64,000 nucleotides of DNA from assembly GCA_040500365.1 (NCBI GenBank), contig CP148031.1, positions 2,480,001 to 2,544,000 of the forward strand, written 5' to 3'. Under the pieces are notes generated by a model. The model was not told the DNA's origin. It saw nothing but the letters and a program-made list of their open reading frames with translations, and did not search any database. The translations under genes were made by a program, and so were the position numbers. Below are positions 23,823-30,475 of this stretch, one piece after another (within the stretch, counting starts at the first letter, position 1; the number at the start of each line of letters is the position of its first letter). This DNA comes from Dehalobacter alkaniphilus. Its GTDB lineage: Bacteria; Bacillota; Desulfitobacteriia; Desulfitobacteriales; Syntrophobotulaceae.

Positions 23823-24580
23823 GCGAAAATATGAATGGAAAAGGAACCGACTGGCGCACGCCAGAGGAAGTTTTCAAACCTTTGAATGACGAATTTCACT
23901 TTACACTCGATGCAGCAGCCACCAAAGAGTCGACTAAATGCACCAAATATTACACCCCGGAGACCGATGGACTGAGCGCCTCGTGGGAAGGAGAAACAGT
24001 ATTTTGCAACCCGCCGGCTCAGGATCTCGGCGAATGGGTATGCAAATGCGCAAAAGAAGGGCAAAAGCCCGGCACGACCGTCGTGCTGCTCGTTCCGGCC
24101 AAGACCGACGCCGCATACTTCCACGATTACATCGCCGATCAGAGTGAGATCCGTTTCCTTAAAGGCAGGATGATCATGACGGACGGATCCGGGAACAGCT
24201 CCGGCAGACCGGCGTGTGGATCCCTTCTGGCGATCTACCGAGGGCCTGCCGTGAAACGAACCGAAGGCACGGGCGCCATGAGCAGCAACGCAGGAGACAC
24301 GAGACGTGAGAGCTATAACACCATTGAAACCAAGCGGGCAGCCCGCAGGGGCTTGATCCTCGAGATCCTCGGCAACCGGCAGCTCACAGCTAGCGAACTC
24401 ACTGAGGATCTTCTGGCTAAGGGATACATCAAATACTACGACCGCAATTTTGTAGCGCCCCGCCTCACCGAACTCAAAGAGGCCGGCGTCATCACAACCG
24501 TCGGGAAGCGCATGTGCAGCCGCACCGGAAAGAATGTGGCCATATGGGCCAGAAAGGAGCAGCGCCATGATCCCGAATAA
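23819..24580 (+). CDS. Phage DNA N6-adenine methyltransferase-like protein fused to a helix-turn-helix domain
   Basis: 253 residues. The first 150 match phage Dam methylases: DWRTPEEVFKPLNDEFHFTL, LDAAATKEST, then the catalytic motif region VFCNPPAQDLGEW and VVLLVPAKTDAAYFHDYI. In the family this motif is usually NPPY; here position 67 is Ala, which may affect catalysis. Residues about 160-253 form a separate winged-helix-like domain (ILEILGNRQLTASELTEDLL ... LTELKEAGVITTVGKRM). The fusion may confer sequence targeting or a regulatory role. Start overlaps the RecU-like stop. Confidence 0.85.
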   Translation: MSENMNGKGTDWRTPEEVFKPLNDEFHFTLDAAATKESTKCTKYYTPETDGLSASWEGETVFCNPPAQDLGEWVCKCAKEGQKPGTTVVLLVPAKTDAAYFHDYIADQSEIRFLKGRMIMTDGSGNSSGRPACGSLLAIYRGPAVKRTEGTGAMSSNAGDTRRESYNTIETKRAARRGLILEILGNRQLTASELTEDLLAKGYIKYYDRNFVAPRLTELKEAGVITTVGKRMCSRTGKNVAIWARKEQRHDPE

Positions 24581-24827
24581 GCCCATTGAAATCAAAATAA
24601 CACCTCACAAACCGGGAGACGGCGGGATCCTCACCATGCCACTCCGCTCGAATATCCCAAACCCGCAGCGCGAGGACTGGAAACTGACGACGTGCCCGAT
24701 CTGCGGCTCGGAGTGCTGGGAGACTGATCTGCACAGGGAGACGCTGAAGGCAGAGCCGGATCTCCGGGCCGCGTGTACCATGTGCGCCTTGAAGGCGGGG
24801 CTCTCCCGAAAGGAGGCGCAGCCGTGA
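24567..24827 (+). CDS. Small zinc-binding phage protein
   Basis: 86 residues. Contains TTCPICGSECWETDLHRE and later AACTMCALKAGLS, two CxxC pairs making a zinc ribbon. ATG at 24567 follows AAAGGAG. It overlaps the next gene's GTG. Function unknown; one of several small zinc-ribbon genes in this early region. Confidence 0.65.
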   Translation: MIPNKPIEIKITPHKPGDGGILTMPLRSNIPNPQREDWKLTTCPICGSECWETDLHRETLKAEPDLRAACTMCALKAGLSRKEAQP

Positions 24828-25603
24828 GCGACGTGACAAGCAACCAGATCAAGGCCGCGCTGGCCAAAAAGCACGGAGACCGCGAGTTCTTTATGACAGA
24901 GGTCAAAAACGGGCCGTCAGGAGTCGGGCCCGGGGAGCTCCTCCAGTTCGACGCCGTCGCCATTTATAAAAGCTGGAGCCACCCGCAGATCCGCGGGTAC
25001 GAGGTAAAGGTCAGCCGCAGCGACTTCCTGCGAGATATCAAATATTCCCAATACCTTCCATACTTCCATGAGTTCTATTTTGTGGTGCCGGCCGGCATGG
25101 TGCAGCGGCAGGAGGTCGAGGAGAACATCGGCCTCATGTGGTATAACCCGGAGACCGGCGCCCTGACCACCAAAAAGAAGGCCGTATGGCGAAACATCGA
25201 GATCGACGCCCTCATGTTGCTCTACGTCATCATGTACCGGCTGGACAGCGACCGCCTCCCCTTCTATTCGTCACAGGCCGAATACTGGAGGGAATGGCTG
25301 GAGGGCAAACGAAGCGACCGGGAGCTCGGGTACCAAGTCCGCAGCAAGCTCGTGACGCGGATCAACGAGCTCGAACAGGAGAACAAGCGATACAGCAATT
25401 TCAAGGAGGATCGTGAGGAACACGGGCAGATCATCAACGTCATGCGGAAACACGGCCTCAACACATGGGGCAACATGGCCGAGACGCTTGACACGGCCCT
25501 CTCCCGCCCTTATCCGGCCGAGCTCGACACAATCCGCAGTCAGCTCTCCAACAGCATCCTGAGCATTGACAGGCTGAAGGAGAAAACCGAGGCGATCCCA
25601 TAA
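24824..25603 (+). CDS. MmcB-like DNA repair nuclease-fold protein
   Basis: 259 residues. The core YEVKVSRSDFLRDIKYSQYLPYF...FYFVVPAGMV matches the MmcB/PF06319 pattern, a restriction-endonuclease-like fold in which the E-x-K and Asp residues bind metal. A C-terminal coiled coil follows (RINELEQENKRYSNFKEDRE). It probably processes phage DNA; its exact substrate is unknown. GTG at 24824 is 7 nt after AAAGGAGG and overlaps the preceding stop. Confidence 0.75.
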   Translation: MSDVTSNQIKAALAKKHGDREFFMTEVKNGPSGVGPGELLQFDAVAIYKSWSHPQIRGYEVKVSRSDFLRDIKYSQYLPYFHEFYFVVPAGMVQRQEVEENIGLMWYNPETGALTTKKKAVWRNIEIDALMLLYVIMYRLDSDRLPFYSSQAEYWREWLEGKRSDRELGYQVRSKLVTRINELEQENKRYSNFKEDREEHGQIINVMRKHGLNTWGNMAETLDTALSRPYPAELDTIRSQLSNSILSIDRLKEKTEAIP

Positions 25604-25914
25604 TGGCCTCGGGCTGCATTATGGGTACCTGCCCCGTATGTGACGAGCTCGTATGGGAGGATGACTGGGACATAATCGACGACATCATCATCCATGCGGG
25701 CTGCCGTCGCGGGTACATCAAGAATAAATACGGCATGAACGAGAAGCAGTTCCTCAGATTATGCGGGGCCTCGGAGCTCAGGAAAGAGATTGCCGCCACC
25801 ATCGAGGAACTCAAGAGCTCCACCGCCTTCTACATGGAGAAGCTCCAGCTCCTCGAAGCGAAACTGAATGAAATCGAAGGAGGTCATCAAAATGAGCAGC
25901 AAAAACAACAATAG
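25603..25914 (+). CDS. Hypothetical protein with an N-terminal metal-site motif
   Basis: 103 residues. The N-terminal GTCPVCDELVWEDDWDII and HAGC could coordinate zinc; the rest is a helical coiled region (KEIAATIEELKSSTAFYMEK). It overlaps the previous stop by 1 nt and the following gene by 23 nt. No family recognised. Confidence 0.55.
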   Translation: MASGCIMGTCPVCDELVWEDDWDIIDDIIIHAGCRRGYIKNKYGMNEKQFLRLCGASELRKEIAATIEELKSSTAFYMEKLQLLEAKLNEIEGGHQNEQQKQQ

Positions 25915-26113
25915 CAGCAGCGCGGGAGGCGCCAGCTTCCTCGGCCTGCTGGCCCTCGTCTTTATAGTCCTGAAACTGACCGGCCATATTGGCTGGAGCT
26001 GGGTGTGGGTACTTGCCCCACTCTGGATCCCCGCCGCTCTCGTCGGCGTGATCCTTTTCGTGGCCCTGCTGGTCATGGTCGTAAAAGAGGTCGAAAGGAG
26101 GGGCCGCCGATGA
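25892..26113 (+). CDS. Small membrane protein (Fragile-X-F/TMEM185-like)
   Basis: 73 residues with two membrane helices. The segment FLGLLALVFIVLKLTGHIGW and WVLAPLWIPAAL matches small phage proteins annotated as transmembrane Fragile-X-F proteins. The function of these is unknown. ATG at 25892 follows AAGGAGGTC. It is co-translated with the next gene (ATGA overlap). Confidence 0.7.
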   Translation: MSSKNNNSSSAGGASFLGLLALVFIVLKLTGHIGWSWVWVLAPLWIPAALVGVILFVALLVMVVKEVERRGRR

Positions 26114-27108
26114 ACAAGACAGACATCGAATGGGCCGACTATACATGGAACCCGGTCACGGGATGCCTGCACGAGTGCCCTTACTGCTACGCCCGCCGGA
26201 TCGCCTACCGCTTCGGGCTCGACTTTGCCCCTAAAATAGGAGACCCGAACTTCCACGGCTACAAATACGACAGCCCCGAGGGCCTTGACACGATGGCGGC
26301 GCTCGACAAACCGTACCGCAAAGGCGGCAAGATCCAACCGTTCCCGATGGCCTTCTATCCCACGTTTCACCGCTACAAGCTCGGAGAACCGGCGAAAAAA
26401 GCCGACCATGTGACGATTTTCGTCAGCTCCATGGGCGACCTGTTCGGGGACTGGGTGCCGGGCGAGTGGACGAACGAGGTATTTGACGCCTGCGAAAAAG
26501 CGCCGCAGCATCGGTACCTATTCCTAACGAAAAACCCGGAAGGCATAGAAAAAGCCATCGACAGCTACGCCGTCGAAGATAGAGGGAGCGAGGAGTGCTA
26601 CGAGTTTTTTGGAAATATGTGGTTTGGCACAACGATCACAAGCCAAAGCGACGCCGGCCGCATCGACCAACTCGCGGAAATCGAGGAAGGCCACCGCTTC
26701 CTCAGCATCGAGCCGCTGCTCGGCCCGGTAACGCTCAACCTTAAAAGAGACCGTTGCCCAATCTGCGGCTCAAACGGGATTTTTCAAGATAACCCAGCCA
26801 CGGCGATGGGGCTCCCACCCTTCTACTGCGACTGCTGCGCAGATTGGGAAAGCGAGACCGGCGAGGATCTGCGGCCGTCGATCGACTGGGTAATCATCGG
26901 CGCCGAGTCCGGCAACCGCAAAGACAAGGTCGTCCCGAGGTGCGAATGGATCGAGAGCATCGTCGTGGAGTGCCGGGCCGCCGGCGTGCCCGTTTTCATG
27001 AAAGACAGCGTCGCCGACATCGTCGGCCCTGACAATATGCTGCGGCAGCTCCCGGAAGGGATTGAACTGCCGACCAAGGAGGTCAAGTATGAACACATTC
27101 ACAAATAA
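26110..27108 (+). CDS. Phage Gp37/Gp68 family radical-SAM-like protein (DUF5131)
   Basis: 332 residues. TDIEWADYTWNPVTGC and HECPYCYARR include Cys19, Cys23 and Cys26 as a CxxxCxxC iron-sulfur site. Later parts (IFVSSMGDLFGDWVP, RYLFLTKNPEG, WFGTTITSQSDA, FLSIEPLLGPV, WVIIGAESG) are diagnostic for the family. An extra Cys-rich insert (CPICGSN ... CDCCADWE) is present in the C-terminal half. The biochemical role is unknown, though a nucleic-acid modification is often suspected. Confidence 0.9.
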   Translation: MNKTDIEWADYTWNPVTGCLHECPYCYARRIAYRFGLDFAPKIGDPNFHGYKYDSPEGLDTMAALDKPYRKGGKIQPFPMAFYPTFHRYKLGEPAKKADHVTIFVSSMGDLFGDWVPGEWTNEVFDACEKAPQHRYLFLTKNPEGIEKAIDSYAVEDRGSEECYEFFGNMWFGTTITSQSDAGRIDQLAEIEEGHRFLSIEPLLGPVTLNLKRDRCPICGSNGIFQDNPATAMGLPPFYCDCCADWESETGEDLRPSIDWVIIGAESGNRKDKVVPRCEWIESIVVECRAAGVPVFMKDSVADIVGPDNMLRQLPEGIELPTKEVKYEHIHK

Positions 27109-27418
27109 CCGCACTGAGCTGCTCCAGCTTGCTATTGATACATGGGGCCGTTTCGCTCAGGTCGACATGATGCTCGAGGAAATGAGCGAGCTCACCAAGG
27201 CCCTGCTCAAAGAAAGGCGCAAACCGCCGATCCCGGTGAGTGGTCTGGAGAGTGCGATCGTGGACATCCGCGAGGAAATGGCCGACGTTCAGATTATGCT
27301 CGACCAGATGAAGCTCATATACGGGGATCCGGCAGACATAGAAGCCAAAAAGCTGGAACGCCTCGCCAAAAGACTCGAGAAGGTGGTGCAGGAAGATGGC
27401 AAAGAAACAGAAGCCTAA
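27089..27418 (+). CDS. MazG-like nucleotide pyrophosphohydrolase
   Basis: 109 residues. The all-alpha NTP-PPase pattern is visible: QVDMMLEEMSELTKALLKE gives the first ExxE pair, and IVDIREEMADVQIMLDQM the second E-x2-ED. It probably hydrolyses nucleotides such as dUTP, modified NTPs or ppGpp. ATG at 27089 follows AAGGAGGTC and overlaps the preceding gene by 20 nt. Confidence 0.82.
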   Translation: MNTFTNNRTELLQLAIDTWGRFAQVDMMLEEMSELTKALLKERRKPPIPVSGLESAIVDIREEMADVQIMLDQMKLIYGDPADIEAKKLERLAKRLEKVVQEDGKETEA

Positions 27419-28247
27419 ACCGCAGGAGAGCCCGGAGATCGTCGACTACACCACAACAGCCAAACCAAAGGCGTGGGCGGCCGGCGTCCCAGTGTTCTGC
27501 GCCCATGACGCGATCGTCAAGGTAAAGGACATGAAGCCCAACCCGAAAAACCCGAATCAGCACCCGCCGGAGCAGATCAAGCTCCTCGCCTCAGTCATCC
27601 GGGCGACAGGCTGGCGCGGGCCGATTACCGTCAGCAAGCGCAGCGGCCTCATAGTACGCGGCCATGGTCGCCTTCTGGCCGCCATACTCGATGACCTGAG
27701 CGAGGTGCCGGTGGACTACCAAGATTATGCGAGCGAGGCCGAGGAAATGGCCGATCTCGTCGCAGACAATAGGATCGCAGAACTCTCAGACATCAACAAC
27801 AGGCTGCTGGCCGAGGTATTCGCAGACATTGACACCGGCGAGATCCCGTTCATGCTCTCCGGCTATTCCGAGGAGGAATACGGGAACATCGTCACGGCGC
27901 TCTCTGAGGCTTTGCACGACGAGGACGACCAAACAGAGGAAAAGGAAAAGACTGACGACGAGCACCAGATCGAGATCGCGCTGCCCGGAGACCTCTGGAT
28001 CTTCGGAAGCTCCAAAAATAATATAGATGCCGGCCTCATAGGCGAGGCCGCGAAAAGGGAAGCAAATGCCGTCATTGCAGGAATGAACCCCAAGTTCGTG
28101 GATGTCGTGCTGAGGGAATATATAAAAGCCACGGGCAAAACTGACGTCCGCTGCATCCGTCAGGGCAAAGAGCTCCCGCAGGAACAGATCGCCGGGATCT
28201 TCGAGCGAGGTGCCGAGCCCGACGCGGAAGGAGGTGCACGGGAGTGA
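27396..28247 (+). CDS. ParB-like nuclease-domain protein lacking an internal methylase domain
   Basis: 283 residues. Residues about 40-140 form a ParB/Srx domain (MKPNPKNPNQHPPEQIKLLA, GLIVRGHGRLLAAI, LVADNRIAEL). In related phage proteins the following IALPGDLW introduces a DNA methyltransferase domain and NPKFVDVVLREYIKATGK ends it. Here only about 35 residues lie between these two landmarks, and no DPPY-type motif is present. The protein thus looks like a ParB-methylase fusion that has lost its catalytic middle. Overlaps the MazG-like gene by 23 nt. Confidence 0.75.
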   Translation: MAKKQKPKPQESPEIVDYTTTAKPKAWAAGVPVFCAHDAIVKVKDMKPNPKNPNQHPPEQIKLLASVIRATGWRGPITVSKRSGLIVRGHGRLLAAILDDLSEVPVDYQDYASEAEEMADLVADNRIAELSDINNRLLAEVFADIDTGEIPFMLSGYSEEEYGNIVTALSEALHDEDDQTEEKEKTDDEHQIEIALPGDLWIFGSSKNNIDAGLIGEAAKREANAVIAGMNPKFVDVVLREYIKATGKTDVRCIRQGKELPQEQIAGIFERGAEPDAEGGARE

Positions 28248-28259
28248 TGCCCTGAGAGA

Positions 28260-28802
28260 ATGACCCAAGCGACACAACCCCAAACCATCAAAGAACGGCT
28301 GAAGGAATACACGGCCATGCTCCGAGAGATTGACAACCAGATCGAACGCCTCGAACGCATGGAGGCGGCCATGACATCGCCGTCCGGCCCTAACCTCTCG
28401 GGGATGCCGAGGGCCACCGGCAACACCAGCGACCGCGTCGCCATCCAAGTGGCCCGGAAGATTGAACTCGAGGAGACGATCAGGGCGGCCATAGACGCCG
28501 AGGCCGAGGAACGTGCAGCCATCGAGCTCCTGATCCAGCGCCTCAAGAAGCCAGACGAACGGGCCGTCATCCGGCTGCGATACTTCGACCGGGCTGGCTG
28601 GCCGGAAATCTGCAAGATACTGTTCGGCGAGGCCGAGGACTTCGAGGACAGCACCGAGAACTACATGCGCAAAACCTTCAGACTACACGGCACAGCTCTC
28701 GTCAGCCTCGCAGAGGAGGCCGGGGAACCATCAGAGGGGAGAAACACCACCGCAAAGCCCGGGCCGCCACAGGGGCAAATAGGAGCCTCTGAGCGCGGAT
28801 AA
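28260..28802 (+). CDS. Sigma-like late transcription regulator (DUF1492/ArpU-like)
   Basis: 180 residues. N-terminal coiled coil (ERLKEYTAMLREIDNQIERLERM) and a C-terminal segment resembling sigma region 4 (IQRLKKPDERAVIRLRYFDRAGWPEICKILFG, then NYMRKTFRLHGTAL). It is the last early gene and sits immediately before a putative regulatory inverted repeat and the late genes. This is where ArpU/DUF1492-type activators of late transcription are found in Bacillota phages. Confidence 0.75.
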   Translation: MTQATQPQTIKERLKEYTAMLREIDNQIERLERMEAAMTSPSGPNLSGMPRATGNTSDRVAIQVARKIELEETIRAAIDAEAEERAAIELLIQRLKKPDERAVIRLRYFDRAGWPEICKILFGEAEDFEDSTENYMRKTFRLHGTALVSLAEEAGEPSEGRNTTAKPGPPQGQIGASERG

Positions 28803-28817
28803 AATGAGAGCAATCCG

Positions 28818-28861
28818 TATAAAGTGACATTGAACGATATGCGAGCCTGTGTTACTTTATA
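28818..28861. promoter_or_regulatory. Inverted repeat at the early/late boundary
   Basis: TATAAAGTGACA (28818-28829) and TGTTACTTTATA (28850-28861) form 12-bp arms with one mismatch, 20 bp apart. It lies just after the sigma-like regulator and is conspicuously AT-rich in a GC-rich phage. It is a candidate binding site or promoter for that regulator. Confidence 0.6.
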
Positions 28862-28888
28862 TCATGAAGAAATCCGTTAAACATCAGC

Positions 28889-28907
28889 AGGACGTCCGCA
28901 CGACGTC
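28889..28907 (+). repeat. GGACGTCCG-type repeat, copy 3
   Basis: AGGACGTCCGCACGACGTC, an exact copy of 21282-21300. It lies in the non-coding gap between the late-regulator repeat and the terminator. Confidence 0.55.
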
Positions 28908-28913
28908 CAGCAG

Positions 28914-28954
28914 AAAACCGTCAGGGAGAACACTCCCCGGCGGTTTTTGTTTTT
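28914..28954 (+). terminator. Strong intrinsic terminator between early and late regions
   Basis: A 15-bp stem with one mismatch (arms AAAACCGTCAGGGAG and CTCCCCGGCGGTTTT) and a 4-nt loop, followed by TTTTTGTTTTT. It ends 16 nt before the first late gene. Early transcripts should stop here unless read through. Confidence 0.9.
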
Positions 28955-28970
28955 AGAGAGGAGGGATCGG

Positions 28971-29645
28971 ATGGCCAAGAGCTTCCACAAGGGGCAATGG
29001 ACGGTGCAGCTCAGGAACGCCGGGAAGCTGCGCAAGGATCTGGACGACATCAAAGCGAGCAACGCCAAGGCGGTCAAGGCCACGGTCAGCGACATGCGGG
29101 CCAGAGCGCCCGGAGCGATCGCCTCCTGTGTCACCGCGATCTACAACATCAAGAAGTCGGAGATCACGCCGGCAAGCGGTAAGTCAGAGAAGCCCAAGAA
29201 GATGGCCGGCTCCATCCGAGTCTCGGGCGAGACCATCGACGAAATGACGATCACCTATACGGGCCGGATGCTCACGCCCACACACTTCGGCATGACGCCC
29301 AAGACCCCACCAAAGGGCAAGAAGTACACGCTCAAGCAGCAGGTCATCAAAGGGGAGTCCAAGGTCATCGGCCGATACCTGAACACGAGAACGCCGGGCG
29401 GGCCATACGCCAAGAGATCCCACAACATTCTCATGGGCACGGGCGCCAAGTCGGTCGACAAGGTGGCAGCCATACCCTTCCAGCGTATGAGCGAGAACCG
29501 CACCGACCTCAGAAAGTTCACCACGATCTCCATGCCGCAGATGATCACCAGCGACCGCGTCGCTCCTTCGATCAAGGAAAGACTGAGCAACATGCTCAGG
29601 GAAAGACTCGATCACCACATGAAGCGCCAGCTCGGCACCAAGTAG
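28971..29645 (+). CDS. Minor tail protein Z-like (gpZ family)
   Basis: 224 residues, basic and helical at both ends. Its pattern (long N-terminal helix, RVSGETIDEMTITYTGRMLTP, a middle basic region, KVAAIPFQRM and the ending SNMLRERLDHHMKRQL) resembles lambda gpZ-type tail-completion proteins. In lambda the gene lies within the tail region; here it precedes the terminase. It begins after GAGGAGGGATC and is the first gene after the early/late terminator. Confidence 0.55.
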   Translation: MAKSFHKGQWTVQLRNAGKLRKDLDDIKASNAKAVKATVSDMRARAPGAIASCVTAIYNIKKSEITPASGKSEKPKKMAGSIRVSGETIDEMTITYTGRMLTPTHFGMTPKTPPKGKKYTLKQQVIKGESKVIGRYLNTRTPGGPYAKRSHNILMGTGAKSVDKVAAIPFQRMSENRTDLRKFTTISMPQMITSDRVAPSIKERLSNMLRERLDHHMKRQLGTK

Positions 29646-29902
29646 GCTGGCCCACCAGAGCCACCAGCGTGGCCACCACGCCACGCAGCAGGCCAAGGCC
29701 GACACCCACACCACCGCCACACCAAGGCCATCCAGCGGCCGCGAGCGTGGCCCGCAAGGGCATCACACGCACGCAGCAGCGCCGAAGGTACTGTGAAACG
29801 ACCTCAACCGCCTGCGGTGCTGGCGAGCCCAAAAAACGCGCAGACACAAAAATATTTTTTCGGGGCGTTTCGTTTCGCCCGGTGCCCGGAAGGAGGGATC
29901 AC
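29646..29902. other. Non-coding gap before terminase (possible cos region)
   Basis: 257 bp with no convincing gene. The only open frame is very rich in Pro, Thr and Arg and lacks a ribosome site. It contains GCCAC-rich repeats and an AT-rich patch (AAAAATATTTTTTCGGGG) just before the terminase small subunit. GpA-type phages cut at cos, which usually lies near the terminase genes, so this gap is the best candidate. Confidence 0.4.
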
Positions 29903-30475
29903 ATGCCGGACAATTCAGCCGCCAAAATGGTCAACAGCACCATAATCGCCCAACTGTTCGGCGTGACCGCCCGCAGGGTGCAGCAGCTCACACAGGAGGG
30001 CGTCATTCAGGCGACCAAGGCAGGAGGCGCCAATAAATACGACCTGCTCCCGACCATCCAGCGGTACATCAAGTACCTGACCGAGAAGGCCAACGGCCGG
30101 GAACAGAAGAAAGACAACGAGACCGAAGGCCGCAAGCTGGAGGCCGAGGCAGACCTGAAGCGCAGCAAGGCCGACATGGCTGCGCTCCAGCTCAAAGAAC
30201 TCGAGGGCAAGATGCACCGCAGCGAGGACGTGGAGGCCACCATGACCGACCTCGTCTTTGTTATTCGCGGGATGCTCATGGCCCTGCCCGGCCGGCTGGC
30301 TGTCGATGTATCGCAGTCCAAGACAGCGGCCGAAGCCTCTGAGGTGATCCGGGCAGAGGTTTACAAGGTGCTCGAGGAGCTGGCTGGCTACAAATACGAT
30401 CCCGAGGTATATGCTCGGCGGGTAAGGGATCGACAAGGATGGGGCGAGTTGATCGCTGATGAAGCGGACGACTAA
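29903..30475 (+). CDS. Terminase small subunit (Nu1-like)
   Basis: 190 residues. N-terminal winged helix (TIIAQLFGVTARRVQQLTQE, GGANKYDLLPTIQRYIKYL) as in lambda Nu1, which binds cos. A long charged helix follows (EAEADLKRSKADMAALQLKE), then a C-terminal region that should bind the large subunit. ATG at 29903 follows AAGGAGGG. It overlaps the large subunit gene by 17 nt. Confidence 0.88.
   Translation: MPDNSAAKMVNSTIIAQLFGVTARRVQQLTQEGVIQATKAGGANKYDLLPTIQRYIKYLTEKANGREQKKDNETEGRKLEAEADLKRSKADMAALQLKELEGKMHRSEDVEATMTDLVFVIRGMLMALPGRLAVDVSQSKTAAEASEVIRAEVYKVLEELAGYKYDPEVYARRVRDRQGWGELIADEADD

Noticed and set aside
29669..29902. N-terminal extension of the terminase small subunit
   Set aside because: The extension is Pro/Thr/Arg-rich and has no ribosome site, whereas the ATG at 29903 has AAGGAGGG and begins a clean Nu1-like domain.
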